Source: a filamentous cyanobacterium ESFC-1
Lineage (GTDB): Bacteria; Cyanobacteriota; Cyanobacteriia; Cyanobacteriales; Spirulinaceae
Length of the DNA: 64,000 bases
Assembly: GCA_000380225.1 (NCBI GenBank)
Contig: KB904821.1
Span: forward strand, 4,401,108-4,465,107
Reading direction: 5' to 3'
The notes beneath the pieces were generated by a model, which saw nothing but the letters and a program-made list of their open reading frames with translations, did not search any database and was not told where the DNA came from. Shown here in pieces: positions 9,230 to 17,635 of the stretch. The position numbers and the translations under genes were made by a program. The number at the start of each line of letters is the position of its first letter. The first letter of the stretch is position 1.

Positions 9230-9552
9230 GCGATCGCCCCCTCCTTTCTGGTTTCAAAAATCAAAGCATCCCCTCATCTACTGCATATCAAGTACAAAAT
9301 GTCAAAGGGACGGCAAAAAAACTGACACATCCTGCATTTTCAGCCCTGCCCCTCTCCGTAACAATGTTAAAGATAGTAAACGTGCCTTTGACTGACCCAA
9401 AAGCTGGAAACAATCCGACAGAACTTAGAAAATCTTTACAAATGAAATTGCTGTGGTACTATCTGGATGGTTTAAAGGGACTGGAGAGGGTTCATCGTAA
9501 TTAATCGCTTTTTATGTGGTAGAGGAGTCTACAGGAGTGCAATATAGATAGA
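9230..9552. other. Intergenic region with no recognised gene
   Basis: A 323-nt stretch between divergent genes. The only short frame is a 20-codon ORF at 9442-9504 with weak support. It probably holds the promoters of both neighbours; no specific box can be defended. Confidence 0.4.
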
Positions 9553-10623
9553 ATGTCGCAAGCACACCAAAACAGTTCAAGCCCCAGAAAACAACCGCAG
9601 CCGATTCGAGTTGGCGTGATTGGGGTTGGCAGTATGGGACAGCATCACACTCGCATCTTGAGCTTGCTCAAAGACGTAGAGTTAGTTGGTGTTTCTGATA
9701 TCAACGTGGAACGAGGCTTAGATACAGCCAGTAAATATCGCGCTCGTTTCTTTGAAAATTATCTGGATTTATTACCGCACATTGATGCGGCTTGTATTGC
9801 GGTTCCCACCCGCTTACATCATCGCGTCGGCTTAGACTGTTTACAAGCAGGCGTTCACGCTTTAATTGAAAAACCGATCGCAGCGAGTATTGCTGAAGCC
9901 GAGTCTTTAGTCAACGCCGCCGCCGAACACAACTGTATTTTACAGGTGGGACATATTGAGCGCTTTAATCCAGCGTTTCAAGAATTGAGCAAAGTTTTAA
10001 AAACCGAAAAACTATTAGCCCTCGAAGCCCATCGCATGAGTCCTTATTCTCATCGGGCTAATGATGTCTCGGTGGTTTTGGACTTGATGATCCACGATAT
10101 CGACTTGTTACTCGACTTAGTACCTGCCCCCGTGGTGAAGCTCACGGCAAGCGGTAACAACTGTTCGGGATCGGGGGGGTATTTAGATTATGTTACGGCG
10201 ACTTTGGGCTTTGCCAACGGGACGATCGCGACTTTAACTGCGAGTAAAGTCACCCATCGCAAAATTCGCCGCATTGTCGCTCATTGTCAAAATTCGATGA
10301 CGGAAGCCGATTTTCTCAACAATGAAATTTTGATCCATCGGCAAACCACCGCCAATTGTATGACTGATTACGGCCAAGTGCTGTATCGCCAAGACGGTTT
10401 AATCGAGAAGGTTTACACCAGCAACATCGAACCGTTACGAGCCGAATTAGAGCATTTTGTCACCTGTGTCCGGGGCGGTAATCAGCCTTCGGTGGGCGGC
10501 GAACAAGCCCTCAAAGCGTTGCGTTTAGCCAGTTCGATCGAGCAAATGTCCCTAGACGAGCAAGTGTGGCAACCTCAACCCAATTCGGCTATCAATTCGC
10601 CGTCTTTGACGGTTTCTCCTTAA
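9553..10623 (+). CDS. Gfo/Idh/MocA-family NAD(P)-dependent oxidoreductase
   Basis: A 356-aa protein. The N-terminal Rossmann fold carries VGVIGVGSMGQHHTR (about residues 19-33), then the family lysine in EKPIAAS (about 114) and the substrate-domain stretch GHIERFNPAF (about 139). The length is normal for the family. Members oxidise or reduce sugars or inositols, or act on related carbonyls (for example in UDP-sugar or bilin metabolism); nothing here fixes the substrate. It is followed by a heptamer tandem-repeat tract rather than a terminator. Confidence 0.88.
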   Translation: MSQAHQNSSSPRKQPQPIRVGVIGVGSMGQHHTRILSLLKDVELVGVSDINVERGLDTASKYRARFFENYLDLLPHIDAACIAVPTRLHHRVGLDCLQAGVHALIEKPIAASIAEAESLVNAAAEHNCILQVGHIERFNPAFQELSKVLKTEKLLALEAHRMSPYSHRANDVSVVLDLMIHDIDLLLDLVPAPVVKLTASGNNCSGSGGYLDYVTATLGFANGTIATLTASKVTHRKIRRIVAHCQNSMTEADFLNNEILIHRQTTANCMTDYGQVLYRQDGLIEKVYTSNIEPLRAELEHFVTCVRGGNQPSVGGEQALKALRLASSIEQMSLDEQVWQPQPNSAINSPSLTVSP

Positions 10624-10625
10624 GG

Positions 10626-10735
10626 GTTGTTGGTCATTGGTCCTTGGTCATTGGTCATTGGTCATTGGTTATTGGTCATTGGTCATTGGTTATTGGTTAT
10701 TGGTCATTGGTCATTGGTCATTGGTAATTTCCTCC
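10626..10735. repeat. Heptamer tandem repeats (TTGGTCA/TTGGTTA)
   Basis: About thirteen units of TTGGTCA with TTGGTTA variants directly after the oxidoreductase stop. This is the short tandemly repeated repetitive (STRR) type known from cyanobacteria. A second heptamer, GCCGATT, runs at 10943-10966. The gap up to 10988 holds no gene. Confidence 0.85.
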
Positions 10736-10988
10736 AACTCCTCCCACTCTGGACGAGGGCATAGCGCTCCTATAGACCCACTACCCTAAAAACTGATGAC
10801 TGATAACTCTCTTTGAAACGTTAATTTTACTTTTTGAGGCTGAAACCCTAGTATAGTCTAGTGTTGAGCCTTTTCTAGAGTCTGCCCTATAGGCCAAAGT
10901 TTCTGACTCACTTTCTAGGGCTTGCATCTCACCTCCCCCCCGACTGCCGATTGCCGATTGCCGATTGCCCCTTAGAGGCTGATGACTG

Positions 10989-11900
10989 TCAACTGTTGAT
11001 AGCCCACTCTCGTAAATGCTGACTCACCAAAATATTTCCCTGGGGGCTGAGGTGAATGCGATCGCGAAATAGAATTTCTGGGTTGGCTTGGCTTTGAAAC
11101 AGGGGCAGAAAATCAATAAACGCCAACGAATGACTTTCAACAAACTCTTGTAACCGTTGTCTGGCTTTGTGTTCGTAGTCGCGACCGCGATCGCGCACTT
11201 CTCGCTTCAGGGGCGTTAAAGCTAAGAGCAAATCCGCATTGTGGTGTTGGGCGATTTGTTGTATCTGGGCGATCGCGTCGAGGTTTTTTCCCACGCGATC
11301 GCCTTTTTCTTGAGCAATGGCAGCCAACTCTGGGATTTCCGGTGGTGGTAAAAAATAGCGCTGTACGGCTTCAATCAGGGCTAAAGGTGGTTTGTGGTCG
11401 GGGTAGTTGCGATCGCGCCCCACAGGTAGCGCCGAAGGCTGTGTACCAAACAAATCATCGGTATTGATCAGGACAATAATGCGTTGCGCCGCAAACGTCC
11501 CAAAACGCTGAAGATAAGCCAACTCATTGCGGGGATTCCAAGAATTAGCCGACGCATTCAAAATTTCTAGGGTTGAGTCTTCGGGCTGCATTAAAGCCGA
11601 AATCGTTTCATCTTGATCGGTCCACCAACCCCCATTAGCCACCGAATCCCCCAACAACAAAATGCGTAAACCCTCCGTCGTAGTGCGATCGCGCAAAGGC
11701 TCGCTTCGCATTGAATATTCATTAATCCGAATCCGTTTGCCCCAGCGATGGACATTTTGGTGAGGCGCGAGATAATAGCCAATGTCAGGATCGGCAAGAT
11801 AAAGCAACGGATTTCCTAACCCCACAATCGAGCGCAATCCCATCTCTGCGATCGCCCCTAATCCTAGCATTCCCGTCAAAATTGCCCATCCCAGTTGCAT
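10989..11900 (-). CDS. SGNH/GDSL-type hydrolase-like protein
   Basis: A 303-aa protein with one N-terminal hydrophobic segment (about residues 4-25), so probably membrane-anchored or exported. The SGNH block I is LLLGDSVANGG with the nucleophilic Ser (about residue 87), and the C-terminal catalytic pair is in DRIHLSPQG (Asp and His, about 283-286). Such enzymes are esterases, lipases or O-acetyl esterases acting on surface polysaccharides. The substrate is unknown. A small palindromic stretch (ACAGCCTTCGGCGCTACCTGT) lies inside the gene near 11424. Confidence 0.75.
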   Translation of the reverse strand: MQLGWAILTGMLGLGAIAEMGLRSIVGLGNPLLYLADPDIGYYLAPHQNVHRWGKRIRINEYSMRSEPLRDRTTTEGLRILLLGDSVANGGWWTDQDETISALMQPEDSTLEILNASANSWNPRNELAYLQRFGTFAAQRIIVLINTDDLFGTQPSALPVGRDRNYPDHKPPLALIEAVQRYFLPPPEIPELAAIAQEKGDRVGKNLDAIAQIQQIAQHHNADLLLALTPLKREVRDRGRDYEHKARQRLQEFVESHSLAFIDFLPLFQSQANPEILFRDRIHLSPQGNILVSQHLREWAINS

Positions 11901-12041
11901 GAATTTGGTTTTCTCCTTACTAAGCGCCCCTTTAATTTAAGGTTAAATTCATAGACGTTCGCTGCCAAGGATCGTTACTCTAGAACAGTAGTATTTTTTT
12001 GTTGTCCTTAGCTTCCTCTCAAAAACAAGGAATAATGGCTT

Positions 12042-12182
12042 ATGTCAGACCTCAATCGCGGAATCATGAAGTTCAAAAACGCCGACAAGCCCGTTGTGGT
12101 AGTGGCTTCGGCAATTTTAGTTTTGGGTAGTATTGTGGGATTAATTGGTTGGGCGCTGCAAACAGCGTACATTCTGAACTGA
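12042..12182 (+). CDS. 46-aa single-pass membrane protein
   Basis: A 46-codon ORF with an N-terminal MSDLNRGIMKFKNAD, then one hydrophobic helix (about residues 18-38) and a short tail. AAGG lies about 11 nt upstream of the ATG. The shape (polar N-terminus, one helix, short tail) fits the small thylakoid-complex subunits common in cyanobacteria, but I cannot assign it to a photosystem, cytochrome b6f or NDH subunit. Its compact, clean frame and position in front of tRNA genes make it likely real. Confidence 0.6.
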   Translation: MSDLNRGIMKFKNADKPVVVVASAILVLGSIVGLIGWALQTAYILN

Positions 12183-12368
12183 TGACAACTGTATAACTTC
12201 CATCCCCGGCGATCGCGTTTTCTGCCCATCCTAACTCGGTTGAGGCGCGATCGCGATTGAACAAATCCCTAACTTTTTTGGGGGTTTCCCCTTTCTTGAA
12301 AAAAACTTGAGTCAGGGGTTTGCATTTTTTTTAAACTGTTGCTAAGATTATAAATCGTGGGATTAAAA

Positions 12369-12453
12369 GGGTCGATGCCCGAGTGGTTAATGGGGGCGGA
12401 CTGTAAATCCGCTGGCTACGCCTACGCTGGTTCAAATCCAGCTCGGCCCACCA
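12369..12453 (+). tRNA. tRNA-Tyr (GTA), CCA encoded
   Basis: Acceptor GGGTCGA pairs with TCGGCCC; anticodon loop CTGTAAA gives anticodon GTA. A long variable arm fits class II tRNA-Tyr. CCA is encoded at 12451-12453. Confidence 0.95.
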
Positions 12454-12463
12454 CCCACCCCTT

Positions 12464-12535
12464 GCCCGTGTAGCTCAGTGGTAGAGCACACCCTTGGTAA
12501 GGGTGAGGCCACGAGTTCAATCCTCGTCACGGGCT
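12464..12535 (+). tRNA. tRNA-Thr (GGT)
   Basis: Acceptor GCCCGTG pairs with CACGGGC; anticodon loop TTGGTAA gives anticodon GGT; TTCAATC is in the T-loop. It lies 10 nt after tRNA-Tyr, so they are probably co-transcribed. Confidence 0.95.
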
Positions 12536-12614
12536 TTGGTTCAGAAAAAAAGAGATGAATTTAGCTGTCTGAGCTTATCGTTCAGGCAGCTTTTTGATGG
12601 GGATAGAAAAAAAA

Positions 12615-12688
12615 CGGGTGCGGCAGGACTCGAACCTGCGACTCGCTGCTTAGAAGGCAGCTACTCTATCCACCTGAGTTACGCACCC
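12615..12688 (-). tRNA. tRNA-Arg (TCT)
   Basis: Read on the minus strand, acceptor GGGTGCG pairs with CGCACCC; anticodon loop CTTCTAA gives TCT; the T-loop is TTCGAGT. It converges on the Tyr-Thr pair. Confidence 0.95.
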
Positions 12689-12879
12689 AATCATGGCCTT
12701 GGGCTAACTTGAGGCATTGTATACGCACAGCGTATCTTTGTGCAATGGTTCTTTAGTAATAGAGTTTAGCGTTTTTGGGCAGACAGCGACCGGAAGATCG
12801 CGGTAAACTATAATGCAATCCTTTGTAATGGCAAGACAAGGGCGCGATCGCGGGCAACAACTTCTCATCTGTTAAGACG

Positions 12880-12926
12880 AGACAAGGCATTGGCTTTAGC
12901 CTTCTCCCTTGGTCAACGCCTTGTCT
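12880..12926 (+). promoter_or_regulatory. Hairpin in the leader of the Npun_F0813-type gene
   Basis: AGACAAGGC (12880-12888) and GCCTTGTCT (12918-12926) are perfect inverted arms around a ~29-nt spacer, about 65 nt before the ATG. It may be a transcript attenuation or processing hairpin or an operator; no T-run follows directly. Confidence 0.4.
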
Positions 12927-12991
12927 TTAACAACTGTCCTTTATTATATTTTAGCCTCTGCAACCCTGTCAGGAGTAGATGTATCCAGATT

Positions 12992-13663
12992 ATGCTTATT
13001 TTAAAAAGACAGGACGTTGAAATATCGAGTATTCAGCATCCCAAGCGCGAGCAAAAAATCCCAATTTTAAAATATCAGGATCAAAGCTTTCGCTTGATTA
13101 GCGTGTTTGCTCAAGATCAAGCCGAAGAAGCCAAAAACTTTTGGCGCGAACTAACCGACAACCAAGGCAAGTTTTGCATTCTACTCGAAGAACCCAACCG
13201 TCACAGTGTTTGGGGACGGATTCGCCTTGACCAAATTGGGATTAAAGAAGCAGATTTAGAAAGCGACCTTAATACCACTCCTTTGGCTCAGGCAGGTTTG
13301 CTGTTATTACAAACTGTGTATATTGATGTCGAAGATCTATTGGGAAATCGGCAAGCCAAGCAGTTTCAAAAAGATATGGGTCAGGTGTTGAATGAGTGGA
13401 AGTTTCCCCAAGTGGAAAAACCCGAAGCGATTGGCCGCTTGTTGGTGCAAGTCGATCCTTTGGATTTAGCGCAAATTCCCCCTTGGGAAGAGCATCATGT
13501 GATTACCTTGCTCCAAGAATTGTATCGTTTGGGGAAAGATTATTTTGGTAATGCCACCTTCGCTGAAGAAGTCGAAGATATTTTACAAGATCAGCCAGCC
13601 CAAGAGCGAAAGCAGTTTTTGAGTTGGTTGCGACAATCTCCCCTAGGGAAACAATGGCGTTAA
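12992..13663 (+). CDS. Npun_F0813-family conserved protein
   Basis: A 223-aa soluble protein beginning LILKRQDVEISSIQ. I recognise this N-terminus and VWGRIRLDQIG as typical of a cyanobacterial conserved hypothetical family. The ATG at 12992 is preferred over an upstream in-frame start at 12890, which would lie inside the leader hairpin and add an unconserved, Cys/Leu-rich stretch. Function unknown. There is no membrane segment or known catalytic motif. Confidence 0.75.
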   Translation: MLILKRQDVEISSIQHPKREQKIPILKYQDQSFRLISVFAQDQAEEAKNFWRELTDNQGKFCILLEEPNRHSVWGRIRLDQIGIKEADLESDLNTTPLAQAGLLLLQTVYIDVEDLLGNRQAKQFQKDMGQVLNEWKFPQVEKPEAIGRLLVQVDPLDLAQIPPWEEHHVITLLQELYRLGKDYFGNATFAEEVEDILQDQPAQERKQFLSWLRQSPLGKQWR

Positions 13664-13886
13664 GCACTCAGGAGTCCGGGGGAATGCTGCATTTCGTTAA
13701 GATCGAAGCGCCTTTTCTCAAAGGCCGACAAAGGAAACGATAGACTACTAAGTAAAATCCTTCGCGATCGCCAGCACCATGAATAAGGGGCATTTTGATT
13801 GTCCGGGTTGATGGTATCGCTGAATGTCCAATGTGATGATGACTTAACTTCTTTATTTTGTTGTGGTTTAATCCCAAAAAAGTCTT

Positions 13887-14900
13887 ATGAGCAATGCTGT
13901 AGAAAAAACATCAGACACCGAGTCTTGGCTTCGGGGTCGCACTGTTATTTATTTAGGCGTAGCCTGGGGGGTTTTATCACTGGGATTATTTTTATTTGGC
14001 GCTTTTTCCCCCGAAAGTGAAGAATCCCTTTGGTATTTGATCAGCACATACATCGCTGAATTAGTGCCATTTTTGGCGGCGGTGGCTTTGTGTTATCGCA
14101 ACTGGCAAAGTCCGAAAATTGCCAGTGGTCGTAATGTCTGGTTGTTGTTGGGGTTGGGAACCCTAGCTTACTTCTTGGGCGATTTATTATTTGGCGTTTG
14201 GGAAGTGTATTGGGGGCTTGACCCGGAAATTTCCCCGGCAGATTTCTTTTTTACGGCCTTTTATTTGTGTTTAGGGGCAGGGATGCTCGTGGCGGTGTTT
14301 TCCCGTCGCTTGAATTTAGAAAAATGGCAATGGGCGATTCTCAGCACGATCGCCGCGATCGGGATTAGTATAGCCCTGTGGTTATCTTTTGCCGAACCCG
14401 CCGTTTCAACAGAAGTTCCCAACGCCGGTCTCGCCACCGAAGAACCCGCAACCGCCCCTGCTTCGACCGAAGCAGGCTTGATGATCCCTTTGTCGGCGGC
14501 TCCCACCTTCGGCGGCGAAGATTTAAGCAAGATTCCGCAAGGGGTGATTAATTTACAAGACTATTTACTGCAATTTGCCGAACCCGTCAACATTTTTTAC
14601 ATTATCTGTGATGTCGGTTTACTAATCATTTCTGCTATGCTGTTACTTGCCTTTTGGGGCGGTGCTTTTTCCCTATCTTGGCGTATGATTGCCGCAGCAG
14701 CCCTCGCAAGATATCTGGCGGATATGTGGTTCAAGTATGCAGCGACATTACCGACAGATTATGTGAGTGGCGGCTTTTTAGAAGTGTTTTTTGTCTTTAG
14801 CGGCATTCTGTTCGCGATCGGGGCTGCCCTAGAATATGACGTGTCTAGTCGCCCCCGGCAACGGCGCAGACGGACAAGCAAGAAAACGGAAGTCGCATGA
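13887..14900 (+). CDS. Polytopic membrane protein of unknown function
   Basis: A 337-aa protein with about eight hydrophobic segments (roughly residues 20-41, 52-71, 82-103, 115-135, 146-165, 230-255, 263-283 and 298-318) and an Ala/Thr/Pro/Glu-rich hydrophilic loop between segments 5 and 6. The C-terminus is a basic RRRRRTSKK-type tail. Its stop overlaps the next gene start (ATGA), so the two are translationally coupled. Family not recognised. Confidence 0.72.
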   Translation: MSNAVEKTSDTESWLRGRTVIYLGVAWGVLSLGLFLFGAFSPESEESLWYLISTYIAELVPFLAAVALCYRNWQSPKIASGRNVWLLLGLGTLAYFLGDLLFGVWEVYWGLDPEISPADFFFTAFYLCLGAGMLVAVFSRRLNLEKWQWAILSTIAAIGISIALWLSFAEPAVSTEVPNAGLATEEPATAPASTEAGLMIPLSAAPTFGGEDLSKIPQGVINLQDYLLQFAEPVNIFYIICDVGLLIISAMLLLAFWGGAFSLSWRMIAAAALARYLADMWFKYAATLPTDYVSGGFLEVFFVFSGILFAIGAALEYDVSSRPRQRRRRTSKKTEVA

Positions 14901-15847
14901 GTCCCAGAAAATTAACCGAGTCAGATAAACAGGAAATTCTCGAATTATATCGCTTACCCCAAGAAACAACATCCACCTTGGCCGAGCGATATGAAGTGAG
15001 TAGTTCAACCATTAGTCGCTTTCTCAAAAGCCAACTGCCCGGATCGGAGTACGAAGACCTGATCCAACAAAAACGTCTGAGTCGGACTCCGACCGGGGCA
15101 GCTCAGGTTTTGAATGAATACGCGAAAAAATCCCAAGACAGTCCCCCTTCGTCAAAGCCTAAACCGTCTAAAGCTCGTCCGGAGAAGGCGAAGCAGGTAA
15201 TAGAAGAAGCCCCAGAAACTGAAGAAGCCAAGCCTTCTAAGAGTAGTAAGCGATCGCCCAAAACCAAATCAGCCCCAGAGGAAGCCCCCGTTCCCCGGAT
15301 GCGGTCGGGTACGCCGAAACCCCGCTTGGTGGAGAAGGAAGTCGAAGAACCCGAAGAAACCGACGAGGAAGAAAATAAAGTTCACGTCTTACAAGGAATG
15401 TTAGGCGAAGATGTCGATGACTTCGACGAGGAAGAAGACGAATTTGACGAGGATGATGATTGGGATGAGGACGAAGACGAGGACGACGAAGACGAAATCG
15501 AAGCCCCGATACCGCGATCGCGCCGAGAAGCCCTCCAGGTTCAAGTCTTGCCGTTAGAGCGAGCCAGTTTGCCCCGAACTTGTTATTTAGTCGTAGACCG
15601 AGCGGCTGAGTTGATTACTCGTCCTCTGCGGGATTTCAGCGACTTGGGTCAAATTCCCACCGCCGAAGTCCAGCAGAAAACCTTACCCGTCTTTGACAAT
15701 CATCGCGTTGCCCGACGTTTTTCTAACCGTTCTCAACGGGTGATCAAAGTGCCGGACGGTCGGATGTTGGATAAAACCGGAGATTATCTCATGGCGAAAG
15801 GAATCACCCGGTTGTTGATTGACGGTCAAGTTTATTCTCTGTCTTAA
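14897..15847 (+). CDS. HTH protein with long acidic linker
   Basis: A 316-aa protein. Residues ~5-45 form a transposase-like or sigma-like helix-turn-helix (LAERYEVSSSTISRFLK). Then comes a Lys/Pro/Glu-rich disordered stretch, an almost pure Asp/Glu run (about residues 172-202), and a ~110-residue conserved C-terminal domain that ends in LLIDGQVYSLS. The domain set suggests a DNA-binding protein whose acidic region mimics or screens nucleic acid. It is co-transcribed with the upstream membrane protein through an ATGA overlap and followed by a terminator. Not a functional transposase: no catalytic domain is present. Confidence 0.72.
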   Translation: MSPRKLTESDKQEILELYRLPQETTSTLAERYEVSSSTISRFLKSQLPGSEYEDLIQQKRLSRTPTGAAQVLNEYAKKSQDSPPSSKPKPSKARPEKAKQVIEEAPETEEAKPSKSSKRSPKTKSAPEEAPVPRMRSGTPKPRLVEKEVEEPEETDEEENKVHVLQGMLGEDVDDFDEEEDEFDEDDDWDEDEDEDDEDEIEAPIPRSRREALQVQVLPLERASLPRTCYLVVDRAAELITRPLRDFSDLGQIPTAEVQQKTLPVFDNHRVARRFSNRSQRVIKVPDGRMLDKTGDYLMAKGITRLLIDGQVYSLS

Positions 15848-15875
15848 GAGGGGCGATCGCCGTCAAAATGTTAAG

Positions 15876-15914
15876 AAGCATCACAAGAATGTCCGCTTTT
15901 TGTGATGCTTTTTT
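15876..15914 (+). terminator. Rho-independent terminator of the 13.9-15.8 kb operon
   Basis: Stem AAGCATCACA (15876-15885) / TGTGATGCTT (15901-15910), 15-nt loop, followed by TTTT. Confidence 0.85.
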
Positions 15915-16108
15915 GATCGGAATTTAAAGTATTCTAACGAAGCTGGGGATTTCGTCACAAACCGCGATCGCGGGGTTTTACAATAAAATCAGCAACGGCG
16001 AACTGCCTAACCTTAAGGTTTTTCAATTGGCATTCAACCTATTTAGAGGCATCAACCAGAACGAATCGTCTTTCTCTCACCCTTCCCAGAACGGAACAGA
16101 TTTGAACA

Positions 16109-16936
16109 ATGAACGTAAGTGAACTACTGAAGCGTTATGAACGAGGCGATCGCGACTTTTCCGGCGTAGATTTAGCCGGGGTCGATCTGCGGGGCAAAAC
16201 CCTGATTCAAGTCAGTTTTAAAAATGCGAATTTATGCGGTGCAAATTTCAGCCGCGCTTTTTTGACCAAAGCCGATCTCAGTGGCGCAAATTTGAATTGG
16301 GCTGATTTGAGTTTCGCTAAATTAAGCAATGCCAAATTTGTAGAAACCGACCTCACCAAAGCCAATCTAGAAGGGGCATTTATGGTGAAATCGAAGTTCG
16401 CGCGAGCGAAATTGGCTGGCACGAAGTTAGCCCATAGCAACTTACGCGGCTCGAATTTGTGGGGCGCAAATCTATGCGGTGCGATGCTGCGGAAAGTGAA
16501 TCTGCGCGAAGCCAATCTAAGCGGTACAAACTTGAGTTGGGCCAACTTATATGAAAGCCGTTTGAGTGCGGCTCATTTGTATGGGGCAACCTTGAATGGC
16601 GCGAATTTGAGTCAAGCCTTTTTACGGAATGTAGATTTAAGTGGCTTCGATCTCGAAGACCTAAACTTAAGCGGAGCCAGACTCAATTATGCGAATCTAG
16701 AAGGCGCAAGTTTAGAAAGAGCCAACTTGCAGGGCGCTCATTTGCGTCATGTCAATTTACGTCATGCGAATCTAACCGGAGCCAATTTAACCGATGCGGT
16801 ATTAGAGGAAGCCGATCTCACCGCCACACTCCTCGAACAAGTCGATCTCAACCACGCCAACTTGGGTAAAATTGCCCCAAGAAATGCCGAAGAACAAGAA
16901 TCTGTGATGTGGGATCGTTTTTTGGCTTACGGTTGA
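16109..16936 (+). CDS. Pentapeptide-repeat protein
   Basis: A 275-aa protein made almost wholly of A(D/N)LXX pentapeptide repeats from about residue 20 to 255, which fold as a right-handed quadrilateral beta-helix. The N-terminal cap is MNVSELLKRYERGDRDF. Such proteins are abundant in cyanobacteria; a few elsewhere mimic DNA and bind gyrase, but most have no known role. No extra domain or signal peptide. The cutA start lies 17 nt after the stop, so the two may be one transcript. Confidence 0.88.
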   Translation: MNVSELLKRYERGDRDFSGVDLAGVDLRGKTLIQVSFKNANLCGANFSRAFLTKADLSGANLNWADLSFAKLSNAKFVETDLTKANLEGAFMVKSKFARAKLAGTKLAHSNLRGSNLWGANLCGAMLRKVNLREANLSGTNLSWANLYESRLSAAHLYGATLNGANLSQAFLRNVDLSGFDLEDLNLSGARLNYANLEGASLERANLQGAHLRHVNLRHANLTGANLTDAVLEEADLTATLLEQVDLNHANLGKIAPRNAEEQESVMWDRFLAYG

Positions 16937-16953
16937 AATCATTTAAGTTAACT

Positions 16954-17271
16954 ATGGATAGTTACGGCGTTGTTTTGGTCACAGTGGCTTCTGAGTCTGA
17001 GGGAGACGCGATCGCAGCAGCTTTGTTAGAGGCAAAGTTAGCCGCTTGCATTAGCATGACCCAGATTAAATCGATGTATCGCTGGCAAGGCAAAATCGAG
17101 AATGAGACAGAATGGCAATTAATAATTAAAACGGATTTAAGCCAATTTACGGCACTCGAAGCGAAAATACAAGAAATCCACAGTTATGATGTGCCAGAAA
17201 TTATTGCTTTGCCAATCACGGCAGGTTCAGCCCGCTATTTAAGCTGGATTAGCGAGAATGTGAGCAAATAA
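16954..17271 (+). CDS. cutA: CutA-like divalent-cation tolerance protein
   Basis: A 105-aa protein from the ATG at 16954. It shows the CutA1 pattern: VLVTVASESEGDAIA, LAACISM, MYRWQGKIE, E..LIIKT and the C-terminal HSYDVPEIIALPI. CutA1 forms very stable trimers; a role in copper tolerance was proposed in E. coli but remains uncertain in cyanobacteria. A longer frame overlapping the pentapeptide gene is less likely. Confidence 0.9.
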   Translation: MDSYGVVLVTVASESEGDAIAAALLEAKLAACISMTQIKSMYRWQGKIENETEWQLIIKTDLSQFTALEAKIQEIHSYDVPEIIALPITAGSARYLSWISENVSK

Positions 17272-17278
17272 CTAACCG

Positions 17279-17445
17279 TGACAAGTTAAGGTTTTGTGCC
17301 TATTGTCAAGTTTTTCGTAGGGGCGGGGAAACCCGGTCCAAGTTTACGTTTTAGCGAGGCGGCTGAACATCCCATCGTCAATTTCCCCAAAAGTTGAGAT
17401 TGGGCGAGGAGACCTGTTCCCCGATACAAAGGTTTAGAATGTTTT
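17279..17445. repeat. GTAGGGGCGGGG inverted-repeat element, copy 1
   Basis: Begins with a GACAAGTTAAGGTTTTGTGCC module also found at 28126-28150. From 17321 GTAGGGGCGGGGAAACC runs to GGAGACCTGTTCCCCGATACAAAGG at about 17436, a degenerate inverted pair. Related elements lie at 36871-37000 and 56490-56612. The rest of the gap to 17635 shows no convincing gene. Confidence 0.6.
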
Positions 17446-17635
17446 TGACATGAGGATTTTGGGCCTAACTTATAAACTAGAGGCATATCGACGACTCGGC
17501 ATTTCTGACGATCGCTCTCTTTGCGAACGAGAGGTAAACTCAACAGGAACACCCAAAGCATCGGCAACAGTCAAACCGATTAAGCCTGAGACAATAGGGG
17601 AATACTGGGAATATTGCGATCGCAGAGATTGATTC

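Noticed and set aside
10626-10966. CRISPR array
   Set aside because: Heptamers are contiguous without spacers; same for 36703-36812. These are STRR tracts.
14897-15847. IS-related transposase
   Set aside because: Only the HTH is transposase-like; no catalytic DDE or HUH residues, no inverted ends, and it is coupled to a membrane protein gene.
16207-16589. Antisense proteins over the pentapeptide gene
   Set aside because: Mirror the repeat periodicity of the sense gene; no independent support.
17286-17632. Small genes between cutA and mlaE
   Set aside because: Frames on both strands overlap the GTAGGGGCGGGG repeat and lack conserved-looking sequence or ribosome sites.
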